Positions 1 to 6,683 of a DNA stretch of 31,099 nucleotides are shown here, one piece after another. How positions within the stretch are numbered: the stretch's first letter is position 1; the number at the start of each line of letters is the position of its first letter. Under the pieces are notes generated by a model that made no database searches, was not told where the DNA came from, and saw nothing but the letters and a program-made list of their open reading frames with translations. Where the stretch lies: assembly GCA_043822885.1 (NCBI GenBank), contig JBDRBI010000065.1, forward strand, positions 1 through 31,099. Reading direction: 5' to 3'. The stretch is from Aadella sp043822885. GTDB lineage: Bacteria > Omnitrophota > Gorgyraeia > Tantalellales > Tantalellaceae. Made by a program: the position numbers and the translations under genes.

Positions 1-174
1 GTCCGCGAGCAATGTCCCGGGAACGTGTTCCGAGGGTTCTGCCTGTCCGGGAAATATTGTTTTTACATCACCCGCGTAAGAGACTACCATTATAGTTTCT
101 TCCGCTTGGGCAATTCCGATCATCATTACTACGGCATAGAATATACACGCAGCCGGTATTAGGGCTCTCTTCAT
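1..174 (-). CDS. Secreted protein, N-terminal fragment, possibly FecR-like
   Basis: The frame is open from an ATG at 174-172 to the left edge, giving 58 residues and no stop. It begins MKRALIPAACIFYAVVMM and continues to an AQA-E junction near residue 25, which is a good Sec signal peptide. The mature start (MVVSYAGDVKTIFPG, then VPGTLLAD) resembles the first strands of FecR-type domains, which have a V-x-x-x-x-G-x-V pattern followed by a G-x-x-L-x-x-G-D turn. That similarity is suggestive only. The ATG overlaps the TGA stop of mlaD (ATGA), so the two genes are almost certainly translationally coupled. This places an exported protein at the end of the lipid-transport operon. The family call cannot be confirmed because most of the protein is outside the window. 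Confidence 0.6.
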   Translation of the reverse strand, partial: MKRALIPAACIFYAVVMMIGIAQAEETIMVVSYAGDVKTIFPGQAEPSEHVPGTLLAD

Positions 175-773
175 TTATCGTCTTTTGTTTTGATCAGCAA
201 TTTCCAAGGATGTTTCTTTATATCATCACTAAATTCTTTGAAAGATTCCGTTGCGCTTTCCATGTTTTTCACTATTTCGCCGAGATTTTCTTCATTACCC
301 GCGATAAAATCTTTTATTTTAGCGAGTATTTTATCCAGATTATCCGCTATACCGTCGGCTTTCTTCATAAATACTCTGGACTGCATAGGCTCTTCACTTT
401 TTATTATTTCTCCGGCACCGACAAATTCATCCGTTGTCCCGGATGTCACGCCCACATAGGCATCTCCCACGAATCCTGAGGTCGAGATATACGCCACGGA
501 ATCTTTGCGGACCTTCGCGTCAATGTCTATTTCCAGAACACATTCGACCGAGGTTGCGGGTTCGTATACAAAACTTATTTCCTTTACTCTGCCCACCTCT
601 ATCCCCGATAATTTGACGGTGGCATTAGGTTTAAGATCGCCGGCATATCCGAAAGATGTTTTTATAATATATGTTTCTTTTTTGAACGAAGCTGTCTTCC
701 CGAAAAATAGTATACCTATAAGAATAGCTGTCAGAACGACAATCCCCGCTTTAAATTCATTTGATACTCTCAT
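171..773 (-). CDS. mlaD: MlaD-like MCE-domain lipid transport protein
   Basis: Periplasmic substrate-binding subunit of an Mla-type ABC system that moves phospholipids between the inner and outer membranes (family knowledge). The 200-residue protein has one N-terminal membrane anchor (about residues 9-25). A single MCE domain follows (about 37-115), with the typical segment KPNATVKLSGIEVGRVKEI. The C-terminal half is helical and charged, as expected for the part that builds the hexameric ring or channel. The start is supported by AGGAG seven bases upstream of the ATG. The gene follows mlaF after 130 bp of repeat-containing spacer and overlaps the next gene by 4 bp. It is of ordinary length for a single-MCE protein with a short tail. 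Confidence 0.9.
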   Translation of the reverse strand: MRVSNEFKAGIVVLTAILIGILFFGKTASFKKETYIIKTSFGYAGDLKPNATVKLSGIEVGRVKEISFVYEPATSVECVLEIDIDAKVRKDSVAYISTSGFVGDAYVGVTSGTTDEFVGAGEIIKSEEPMQSRVFMKKADGIADNLDKILAKIKDFIAGNEENLGEIVKNMESATESFKEFSDDIKKHPWKLLIKTKDDK

Positions 774-789
774 AATAGTCTCCTAGTTT

Positions 790-820
790 AGTTCAGAGTT
801 CAGAGTTCGGAGTTCGGAGT
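790..820. repeat. Heptamer tandem array, unit AGTTCRG
   Basis: Two copies of AGTTCAG are followed by two of AGTTCGG and a partial AGT, in strict 7-bp register, in the mlaF-mlaD spacer. The same unit recurs at 11382-11412 and, degenerately, at 14283-14313. Confidence 0.85.
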
Positions 821-824
821 CTTG

Positions 825-861
825 AGATTGCCGCGTCGGCCTTCGGCCTCCTCGCAATGAC
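825..861. repeat. Dispersed palindromic repeat, AGATTGCC...CGCAATGAC form
   Basis: AGATTGCC at the left and CGCAATGAC at the right bracket a GC-rich core (GTCGGCCTTCGGCCTCC) that can fold on itself. Members of the same repeat family (ends GTCATTGCGA and GAAGCAATCT on the other strand) occur at 8119-8198, 11591-11617, 11829-11863 and 26408-26488. Repeats with these ends are common in intergenic DNA of diverse bacteria; their role is not settled. Confidence 0.75.
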
Positions 862-880
862 TCTAGTGCATCCTCACCCC

Positions 881-901
881 ATTCACCATTCACTATTCAC
901 C
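881..901. repeat. Heptamer array, unit ATTCACY
   Basis: Three heptamers (ATTCACC, ATTCACT, ATTCACC) end two bases before the mlaF stop codon complement at 904-906. The same unit appears at 2504-2517 around the mlaE start. Confidence 0.7.
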
Positions 902-903
902 GT

Positions 904-1704
904 CTACTGCACCAACTTTTCCAAATAGTTATCTTTTTGCTGAAAGAATTTGATCGGTCCGTCATGTTCTCCGTTTATGAACTGTTGTATTATGCCGTTA
1001 CTGGATCCCGTTATCTCTGCGGGAGTTCCTATTTCCAGGACCTTTCCGTCGTACAGCATGGCGACTCTATCCGCTATTGTCATAGCGCTTTTCATGTCAT
1101 GCGTCACAACAACGCTTGTTATAGAAAGTTTTCTGGAAAGATCCATTATAAGTTTTCCGATGACACTCGCCACTATAGGGTCCAACCCCGCGGTAGGTTC
1201 GTCATAAAACACTATTTCGGGATCCATGATTATAGCTCTTGCCAGCCCTACTCTTTTTTTCATGCCTCCGGAAAGTTCCGACGGCATAAGAAGTTCAAAG
1301 CCTCTTAATCCCACAAGCTCAAGCTTCATCTTCACCATTATATCTACCACGTTCTTGTCGAGTTTTGTATGTTCCCTTAAAGGCAAACTCACATTATCCG
1401 CTACATTCATGGAATCAAAAAGAGCCGAGGATTGGAACGACATTCCTATTTTTTTCCTTATTTCATCCAGATCCTTCCCGTACATGTCCGTAATATCTTT
1501 TCCCAAAAGGAAGACTTTGCCAGAATCCGCCCTGATATTCCCTATCATGTGCCTGAGAAGGGTACTCTTGCCGCATCCGGACCCTCCCATGATGATAAAT
1601 GTCTCGCCTTTGAATATCTTAAGATTTATGCCGTTAAGAATATTTCTTTGGCCGAATTTTTTTACCAGATCTCTGACTTCTACTATTGTTTCTCCGTTAT
1701 CCAT
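904..1704 (-). CDS. mlaF: MlaF-like ABC transporter ATPase
   Basis: Cytoplasmic ATPase that powers the Mla phospholipid transporter through the permease MlaE. The 266 residues contain a Walker A motif GGSGCGKS (residues 40-47), an ABC signature LSGGMKKR starting near 144, a Walker B IVFYDEPTAGLDP near 164-176, and an H-loop histidine at about 202 (VVVTHDM). All catalytic elements are intact. The Walker A form with a Cys after SG is common in MlaF proteins. The ATG lies 10 bp after the mlaE stop, with GAGG five bases upstream, so the gene is in the same operon as mlaE. The C-terminal tail (about 240-266) may contact a partner. Confidence is high. Confidence 0.95.
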   Translation of the reverse strand: MDNGETIVEVRDLVKKFGQRNILNGINLKIFKGETFIIMGGSGCGKSTLLRHMIGNIRADSGKVFLLGKDITDMYGKDLDEIRKKIGMSFQSSALFDSMNVADNVSLPLREHTKLDKNVVDIMVKMKLELVGLRGFELLMPSELSGGMKKRVGLARAIIMDPEIVFYDEPTAGLDPIVASVIGKLIMDLSRKLSITSVVVTHDMKSAMTIADRVAMLYDGKVLEIGTPAEITGSSNGIIQQFINGEHDGPIKFFQQKDNYLEKLVQ

Positions 1705-1714
1705 ATGGTCCTCA

Positions 1715-2512
1715 TTACATATTCGTAAAATAAAACAGTCCCGTAAGTATAGAATCGACGAGGATTATTAAAATGAAACTCAGCACTACACTGCGCGTTG
1801 TGGATTCACCGACTCCTTCGGCGCCGCCTTGCGTTTTTAAACCTACATAACAGGATATTATCGAAATGACCAATCCGAACACAACACTTTTTGCCAGTCC
1901 CGTCCAGACATCTTTCCATGTCAGCATATCGAACGAAAACGTTAAATAACGATAAATGTTAAGTTTTAGACTGAATACCCCTACAATGGATCCGCCGACT
2001 ATCCCTACGATATCGCTTATTATGGTAAGACACGGCATCATGATAAGTAGGGCCAGAACTCTGGGAACCACTAAAAATCTGACAGGGTCTAATGCCAAGG
2101 TTTCCAATGCTTCAATCTGTTCGGATACCTTCATAGTCCCCAGTTCCGCGGATATAGCCGAACCGACCCTTCCGGCGATTATCAAAGCCGTAAAAACCGG
2201 GCCAAGCTCTCTGGCCATACCCACGCTGACCATGGGAGCCACGTATATCGCGGCGCCAAGCTGTTTAAGCTGATACGCGCTTTGCATTGCTATGACTATT
2301 CCGGTGAAAAGCGATATAAAAAAAACTATCACCAGTGACTGCACTCCCACAAATACCATCTGCTGGAAAATACTTTGGCGCGACGAAGCTTTACCGATAA
2401 ACGGCCCCACTACGATCCACCAGACCGTGGTAAAAAAAAGTGCCAGTACATCTATAATGTCCCGGCACAGACTTATTGTTCCCTTGCCTATGTTACTTAC
2501 GATATTCACCAT
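1715..2512 (-). CDS. mlaE: MlaE-like ABC transporter permease
   Basis: Integral inner-membrane permease of the Mla lipid transport system. The 265-residue sequence shows five or so hydrophobic stretches. It carries the family hallmark region between residues about 95 and 145 (VGMARELGPVFTALIIAGRV, then AELGTMKVSEQIEALETL). Length matches the usual 255-270 aa. It starts 13 bp after the STAS gene. The ATG sits in a GGTGAATGGTGAATATC context, so part of the start region looks like the GTGAAT heptamer found elsewhere in the window. The order STAS-MlaE-MlaF-MlaD is a classic mla arrangement without mlaC. Confidence is high for the family. Confidence 0.95.
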   Translation of the reverse strand: MVNIVSNIGKGTISLCRDIIDVLALFFTTVWWIVVGPFIGKASSRQSIFQQMVFVGVQSLVIVFFISLFTGIVIAMQSAYQLKQLGAAIYVAPMVSVGMARELGPVFTALIIAGRVGSAISAELGTMKVSEQIEALETLALDPVRFLVVPRVLALLIMMPCLTIISDIVGIVGGSIVGVFSLKLNIYRYLTFSFDMLTWKDVWTGLAKSVVFGLVISIISCYVGLKTQGGAEGVGESTTRSVVLSFILIILVDSILTGLFYFTNM

Positions 2513-2525
2513 TCACCGCCTAATA

Positions 2526-2855
2526 TCAACCGTTTAATGCTTCATCTTCACTTTTGAATATCTTGAACAACTTATCTAATTTGGTTATTTCGAAAAGCCC
2601 TCTGACTTTGTCGGAAAGCCCTACGAGTTTTATTATTCCCTCGTTCTGCTTCATTACCTTGTATACCTCTACCATAGTGGCCAGTCCGGAACTGTCCATA
2701 TAATCGACCTTTTCCAGATTAGCGATGATCTCTTTGGGACGCGCCGCCGTCACTTTATCAAAATATTTTTTCATCTCCGGAGACGTTCCCATGTCAACAT
2801 CCCCTTCTATCCTGAGTATAGGTATCCCGCCTTTATTGTCGGATCTTATTTTCAT
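2526..2855 (-). CDS. STAS-domain protein (MlaB-like or anti-sigma antagonist)
   Basis: A single STAS domain of 109 residues. The core YMDSSGLATMVEVYKV contains the Asp-Ser-Ser-Gly-Leu motif in which a Ser is phosphorylated in SpoIIAA/RsbV proteins. Two roles fit. In Mla systems a STAS protein (MlaB) binds and activates MlaF, and this gene lies directly upstream of mlaE. It also overlaps the end of a GHKL kinase gene by 23 bp, the pairing used in partner-switching sigma regulation. The retained serine and the kinase neighbour favour a phosphorylation-controlled switch; the mla context favours MlaB. One protein may do both, which is inference. An AAGGAAG ribosome site lies inside the upstream gene. 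Confidence 0.88.
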   Translation of the reverse strand: MKIRSDNKGGIPILRIEGDVDMGTSPEMKKYFDKVTAARPKEIIANLEKVDYMDSSGLATMVEVYKVMKQNEGIIKLVGLSDKVRGLFEITKLDKLFKIFKSEDEALNG

Positions 2856-3273
2856 CTCTTTCTTCCTTTTTTTTAGGACATTTTCGGAATTTTTTTTCCA
2901 TTATTACACATCTTCCTTTGTCCTCATATTTTACTTTATCCATAAGATTGGTTATCAGATACACTCCCCGTCCTCTATCTCTGAGAAGATTTTCCTCAAG
3001 TGTAGGGTCGGGTACTTCCCCGGGATCGAAACCGTCGCCTTCATCTTCGACGGATATAACGATGGATTCTTCTTTTATCTTGATGTCGATAGTGACCTTT
3101 TTATCCGCTTCCATTTTATTTCCGTGTATCATGGCATTACGCAGGGCTTCTTCAAAGCCCACGTGTATATCGAAAATTATATTTTCGTCTATTCCTTTAC
3201 TTTTTAAAAGAGCTATCAGTTTCTTACTTTCTTCCTTAAGCAAATAACTGTCATTAGCTATAATATTTTTCAT
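2833..3273 (-). CDS. GHKL serine kinase, RsbW/SpoIIAB anti-sigma type
   Basis: Small histidine-kinase-like ATPase (146 aa) of the type that phosphorylates STAS partners and sequesters sigma factors. Visible motifs are the N-box EEALRNAMIHGN, the G1 box DEGDGFDP, and the G2 loop RGRGVYLITNLMD, all intact. I chose the ATG at 3273 because AAGGAAGG lies 12 bp upstream. An in-frame TTG at 3285 overlaps the accA stop (TTGA), but it sits directly against that same site with no spacer. The gene overlaps accA (or follows it within 8 bp) and overlaps the STAS gene by 23 bp, so the kinase-STAS pair is translationally coupled. No sigma factor gene is visible nearby, so its final target is unknown. Confidence 0.88.
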   Translation of the reverse strand: MKNIIANDSYLLKEESKKLIALLKSKGIDENIIFDIHVGFEEALRNAMIHGNKMEADKKVTIDIKIKEESIVISVEDEGDGFDPGEVPDPTLEENLLRDRGRGVYLITNLMDKVKYEDKGRCVIMEKKFRKCPKKKEERDENKIRQ

Positions 3274-3281
3274 TCCGCGGT

Positions 3282-4238
3282 TCAACCTTCCTTAAAAACC
3301 CCGATCTTTCTGTATTTTTGATATCTTTTATTCACAAGTTCGTCGCCGGATATTCCGGAGAATAATTCCAAATTTTCTAATATTACCTTTTTAAGATTCT
3401 CAGCCGCGCCTTTATGATCCCTGTGAGCTCCTCCCAAAGGCTCCGGTACAATACCGTCTATTATACCCAAACTCAAAAGTTCCGGTGCCGTCAATTTAAG
3501 AGCTCCCGCCGCCAAGGGGGTTTTAGAATTTTCTCTCCAAAGTATCGCCGCGCATCCTTCGGGTGAGATAACGGAATAATACGCGTTTTGAAGAACAAAT
3601 ATCCTGTCTCCGACGCCTATACCAAGGGCTCCGCCTGATCCTCCTTCACCTATAACAAAGACCATGATAGGAACTTTTAGACCTCCCATCTCTCTCAGAT
3701 TATACGCTATAGCCTCCGCTTGACCTCTTTCTTCGGCTCCTATACCCGGATAAGCCCCGGGTGTATCAATAAAAGAGATAACGGGTATCCCATATTTTTC
3801 GGCAATACGCATTACCCTGATCGCTTTACGATATCCTTCGGGATGGGCGCATCCGAAATTTCTTTCGAGATTTTCTTTCATCTCGTGTCCCTTTTGATGC
3901 CCGACTATCATGACCTTATGTCCGTCGATCGTAGCAAACCCCGATATCAACGCTTTATCATCGCCGAAATGCCTGTCTCCGTGGATCTCCGTAAACTCCT
4001 CGGTTATCATGCTTATGTAATCCAAAGTGTACGGTCTTTCCGGATGGCGGGATAACTGGACCGTTTGCCAGGCTGTAAGATTGCTGAATATGTCTTTTTT
4101 TAATTTCTCAAGCCGATTGCTAAGACTCTTGATCTCATCCGAAAGATCAATTTCTTCCGTACCCGTGAATTGCCGGAGTTCTTTTATTTTGTTCTCGAGT
4201 TCAATGATCGGTTTTTCAAAATCAAGGACTATCGCCAT
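3282..4238 (-). CDS. accA: Acetyl-CoA carboxylase carboxyltransferase subunit alpha
   Basis: Alpha half of the carboxyltransferase that moves CO2 from biotin carboxyl carrier protein to acetyl-CoA, giving malonyl-CoA for fatty acid synthesis. The 318-residue length is typical. The N-terminal coiled region (about 1-60) is followed by the classic block LTAWQTVQLSRHPERPYTLDY and HGDRHFGDDKA. Then come the oxyanion-hole glycine stretches GEGGSGGALGIGVGDR and the segment YYSVISPEGCAAILWR. A ribosome site (AAAGGAAAAG) precedes the ATG. accD is not in the window. The gene sits between a peptidoglycan enzyme and the regulatory/mla genes, so the run is an envelope-lipid neighbourhood. Confidence 0.96.
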   Translation of the reverse strand: MAIVLDFEKPIIELENKIKELRQFTGTEEIDLSDEIKSLSNRLEKLKKDIFSNLTAWQTVQLSRHPERPYTLDYISMITEEFTEIHGDRHFGDDKALISGFATIDGHKVMIVGHQKGHEMKENLERNFGCAHPEGYRKAIRVMRIAEKYGIPVISFIDTPGAYPGIGAEERGQAEAIAYNLREMGGLKVPIMVFVIGEGGSGGALGIGVGDRIFVLQNAYYSVISPEGCAAILWRENSKTPLAAGALKLTAPELLSLGIIDGIVPEPLGGAHRDHKGAAENLKKVILENLELFSGISGDELVNKRYQKYRKIGVFKEG

Positions 4239-4266
4239 ATACTTTTCCTTTGTTAATTCCTATCTA

Positions 4267-4294
4267 CCATTCACTATTCACCAAACACCATTCA
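4267..4294. repeat. Heptamer array, unit CCATTCA
   Basis: Four 7-bp units (CCATTCA, CTATTCA, CCAAACA, CCATTCA) overlap the stop codon of the L,D-transpeptidase gene at 4292-4294. Confidence 0.7.
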
Positions 4295-5221
4295 ATCCAC
4301 GATCTCCACTTCCGTTCCGCTCGGGACTATATCAAAAAGTTCGATGACATCTTTATTATACATGCGTATGCAGCCTTGCGTAACTTGACTGCCTATGGTC
4401 TTTTCATCGGAAGTGCCGTGTATCCCATATCCCTCGACCGAAAGCCCCATCCATCTTTCCCCAAGCTCGTATTCTTTGCTGTCAGGAGAGATTATGGCGT
4501 CAACTTTGTACCATACCGGTTTTACCATTTTCTCTTCTATCTTAAAGATCCCCACCGGAGTACTGTTATCTTTTCCCGTTGATATCGTGTATGTTTTGAA
4601 TTGTTTCCCGTCCTTCTTAAGAATAAGTATGTTTTCGGATTTATCCGCTAGGATCGAAAATTTAGATATTACAATTTTTATTTTTTGTCCCGACCTTATA
4701 ATATCCCCCTGTATACCGTTTATCTTTCTTATCAGTTCTACGGTGGTATTAAATCTGCGCGCTATCGCCGAAAGAGTATCTCCCGGTTGAATGACATATT
4801 CGATGCTACCTTCCTGTATTTCCGGTGAAATTAACATTTTAATATTCGCATCGCCTATGGCGGAACGTATCTTGTCTTTATCCTTTATGTTCGGGAAACT
4901 TTCCAACAAACGTTTGCTGTAATACCCGGCCTTTTCGTGGTCACCGTCTTTAAGATGTGTATCGATCATTGTCCTCATGGATTTTTCGGCATATTTAGAC
5001 TCGGGATATTTATTCATCACGGTGAAGAACGCGGCAACAGCTTTATCTTTTTCGCCTGATCTCAAATATTTCCCGGCCTCATTGTAGATCGGCTCCGCGC
5101 GGTCATATTCCAATATTTCCTGGAATGCTCCGGGAATACTTTTTACCATAAAGAACGACACCCCGGTGATAATGACGGCTGCCAACAAAGCGCTTATTAA
5201 AAAGATCATTTTTTTATCCAT
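4292..5221 (-). CDS. LysM and YkuD-domain L,D-transpeptidase
   Basis: Periplasmic enzyme that forms 3-3 crosslinks in peptidoglycan or attaches proteins to it. The 309 residues hold one N-terminal membrane anchor (about 5-26). A TPR-like helical segment with PIYNEAGKYLRSGEKDKAV and a second partial copy follows (about 42-110). A LysM peptidoglycan-binding domain comes next (142-185, starting YVIQPGDTLSAIA). The C-terminal YkuD catalytic domain (about 195-309) has His268 in YGIHGTSD and catalytic Cys284 in TQGCIRMYN. The usual S/T-x-G-C-x-R core is complete. It starts 15 bp after the PAP2-like gene without a strong ribosome site. The periplasmic TPR fused to LysM-YkuD suggests a scaffolded cell-wall enzyme. 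Confidence 0.93.
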   Translation of the reverse strand: MDKKMIFLISALLAAVIITGVSFFMVKSIPGAFQEILEYDRAEPIYNEAGKYLRSGEKDKAVAAFFTVMNKYPESKYAEKSMRTMIDTHLKDGDHEKAGYYSKRLLESFPNIKDKDKIRSAIGDANIKMLISPEIQEGSIEYVIQPGDTLSAIARRFNTTVELIRKINGIQGDIIRSGQKIKIVISKFSILADKSENILILKKDGKQFKTYTISTGKDNSTPVGIFKIEEKMVKPVWYKVDAIISPDSKEYELGERWMGLSVEGYGIHGTSDEKTIGSQVTQGCIRMYNKDVIELFDIVPSGTEVEIVD

Positions 5222-5236
5222 AAAAATACCCGAACC

Positions 5237-5701
5237 TTATCCTTGTATTAGGTATATCCCGAACGCGGTGACAAGTCCGACCAAGATACCCATGATAACT
5301 TCGATAGGGGTGTGTCCTATCAACTCTTTAAGTTTGTCTTCCTGTATACGTTTCTTCCAGTATATATCGTCCATTATCGTATTAAGGATCTCTGCCTGCT
5401 GACCTGTGGATCGACGGACACCTTGCGCGTCACATATGACCACTATCGTGAACATAAGCGTTACAATAAACAGGGCTGTATGCACTCCTTCGTAAAGTCC
5501 TACACTAGTGGCAAGCGCCACTACACCCGCGGCATGTGAACTGGGCATACCCCCTGTTCCTATAAACCATTTGAAATTAAATCTTTTTTCCAATATGATG
5601 CCTCTTACAACTTTGATCAGCTGAGCTACAAACCATCCGCTGAACGTTATAATAGCTATATTATTGTGAAAAAAATGCCATAACACACCGTGACCGTCCA
5701 T
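5237..5701 (-). CDS. Divergent PAP2-family membrane protein (DUF212/YuiD-like)
   Basis: Small integral membrane protein (154 aa) of the divergent PAP2 family. Members are related to acid phosphatases and vanadium haloperoxidases but have no firmly assigned substrate. The family pattern is clear: SGWFVAQLIKVVRG near residue 20, then TGGMPSSHAAGVVALATSVG with the conserved SSH. VICDAQGVRRSTGQQAEILN follows, then a C-terminal segment with a G-H-T-P-x-E-V motif. I chose the ATG at 5701 because AGGAGGAG lies about 10 bases upstream; in-frame TTG codons at 5710 and 5704 are less likely. It opens the tightly spaced envelope gene run. Lipid phosphate hydrolysis is possible but unproven. Confidence 0.88.
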   Translation of the reverse strand: MDGHGVLWHFFHNNIAIITFSGWFVAQLIKVVRGIILEKRFNFKWFIGTGGMPSSHAAGVVALATSVGLYEGVHTALFIVTLMFTIVVICDAQGVRRSTGQQAEILNTIMDDIYWKKRIQEDKLKELIGHTPIEVIMGILVGLVTAFGIYLIQG

Positions 5702-5810
5702 CAAGATCAATCTCCTCCTTATTAAACGCTTCGTACAGTAATAATATTGTTGTGATTATATTATACACCGCGGTAAAAATCAACAAATTAGGTGCAAACC
5801 TCAGATAATC

Positions 5811-5831
5811 TAGACCATTGACCACAGACAA
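5811..5831. repeat. Heptamer array, unit TAGACCA-like
   Basis: TAGACCA, TTGACCA and CAGACAA are in 7-bp register, 12 bp before a hairpin at 5843. The 5702-5923 spacer otherwise shows only AT-rich sequence. Confidence 0.55.
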
Positions 5832-5842
5832 TTGCCTTTTTT

Positions 5843-5890
5843 AAGATCTTTCAAAGAAAGATCTTGGTCTATGGTCTATTGTCTATGGTC
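5843..5890. repeat. Hairpin plus GGTCTAT heptamers, copy 1
   Basis: A perfect hairpin has arms AAGATCTTTC and GAAAGATCTT around an AAA loop (5843-5865). It is followed by GGTCTAT, GGTCTAT, TGTCTAT, GGTC. The same 48-bp block with four differences lies at 9743-9790, and two of those differences are a compensating pair in the stem. It lies downstream of folE on the coding strand. No T-run follows it on either strand in the right place, so it is not a standard terminator. Confidence 0.85.
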
Positions 5891-5923
5891 CGATACTATT
5901 TCGTCTTTATAGAACAACTACTC

Positions 5924-6481
5924 TTAACTTTTTATCAACGAAAGCGCTTCAGATCTGGTCTTTTGACTTGTGCGGAAAATGCCTCTTACCGCGCTTGTTG
6001 TTGTGATTATCCCGGGTTTATTAACGCCTCGCATACTCATGCATAAATGCTCCGCTTCTATTATGACGAGCACACCTTTAGGCATAAGTTTTCTCATGAG
6101 CGTCTCAGCGATCTGAGTGGTCAATCGTTCCTGTACCTGAAGTTTTTTAGACAGGATCTCCACCACTCTGGCTATTTTACTTAATCCCGTTATTCTGTTA
6201 TTGTCAGGAATATAGGCAACATGCGCTTTCCCTATAAAGGGCACCATATGATGTTCGCATATGGAATATAACGGTATGGCTTTAAGCAGTATGATCTCGT
6301 CATGTTCTTCCTCGAAAAACACCTTTATAACATCATCCGCGCTGACAGATGTTCCGCTGAGTATTTCTTCATACATATCAGCCATTCTGCGGGGCGTGTT
6401 TTTTAAGCCTTCCCTTTCGGGATCTTCGCCTACCGCTTTAAGTATTTCGATTACCGCCTTTTCGATACGCTTTTTATCCAT
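5924..6481 (-). CDS. folE: GTP cyclohydrolase I
   Basis: Zinc enzyme converting GTP to 7,8-dihydroneopterin triphosphate, the first step of folate (and some pterin) synthesis. The 185-residue protein has the full set of signatures. They are a regulatory N-terminal helix with EGLKNTPRRMADMYEEI, zinc ligands Cys75 and His78 in SICEHHMVPF, Cys147 in EHLCMSMRG, the pterin-binding stretch RITGLSKIARVVEI, and the C-terminal SAVRGIFRTS. The length is normal for the bacterial enzyme. A GAGGAG ribosome site lies six bases upstream of the ATG. It is one of four folate-linked genes in the 5.4-kb stretch up to purH. Confidence is high. Confidence 0.97.
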   Translation of the reverse strand: MDKKRIEKAVIEILKAVGEDPEREGLKNTPRRMADMYEEILSGTSVSADDVIKVFFEEEHDEIILLKAIPLYSICEHHMVPFIGKAHVAYIPDNNRITGLSKIARVVEILSKKLQVQERLTTQIAETLMRKLMPKGVLVIIEAEHLCMSMRGVNKPGIITTTSAVRGIFRTSQKTRSEALSLIKS

Positions 6482-6512
6482 TTATGTCTCCTCTTCATTA
6501 TAAAGATCGTCA

Positions 6513-6559
6513 TCCCGGACCCCCGCTGCTTTGTTTTGCAAAGCAGCGGGGGTCCGGGA
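6513..6559. repeat. Perfect GC-rich hairpin, 21-bp arms
   Basis: Arms 6513-6533 and 6539-6559 are exact inverted copies around the loop TTTTG. They begin with TCCCGGACCCCC. It sits between mnmE and folE, just upstream of the folE ribosome site on the coding strand. No U-run follows on the minus strand, so termination is possible but not typical. Confidence 0.9.
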
Positions 6560-6598
6560 CCACATAGCAATAATTACATTCACTTACTTCGTGCGTGG

Positions 6599-6630
6599 AT
6601 CCCGGATTCCGCTATGAGCGGATCCGGGAT
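6599..6630. repeat. Second hairpin, ATCCCGGAT arms
   Basis: ATCCCGGAT-TCCGCT pairs with AGCGGATCCGGGAT around an ATG loop, with one bulged T. The CCCGGA ends resemble the hairpin at 6513-6559, so both look like members of one dispersed repeat family in the same spacer. The spacer 6482-6683 holds nothing else recognisable. Confidence 0.75.
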
Positions 6631-6683
6631 GAATTCGCACGTATAACTTATGCTCCCTGTGGTCGTATAAGTTATGTGCTCAT

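Noticed and set aside
5843..5865. Rho-independent terminator after folE
   Set aside because: On the coding strand the hairpin is followed by A residues, not T residues, and the plus strand has no gene to terminate.
6513..6559. Rho-independent terminator of mnmE
   Set aside because: Strong stem but no U-run on the minus strand, and a sister hairpin nearby suggests a dispersed repeat instead.
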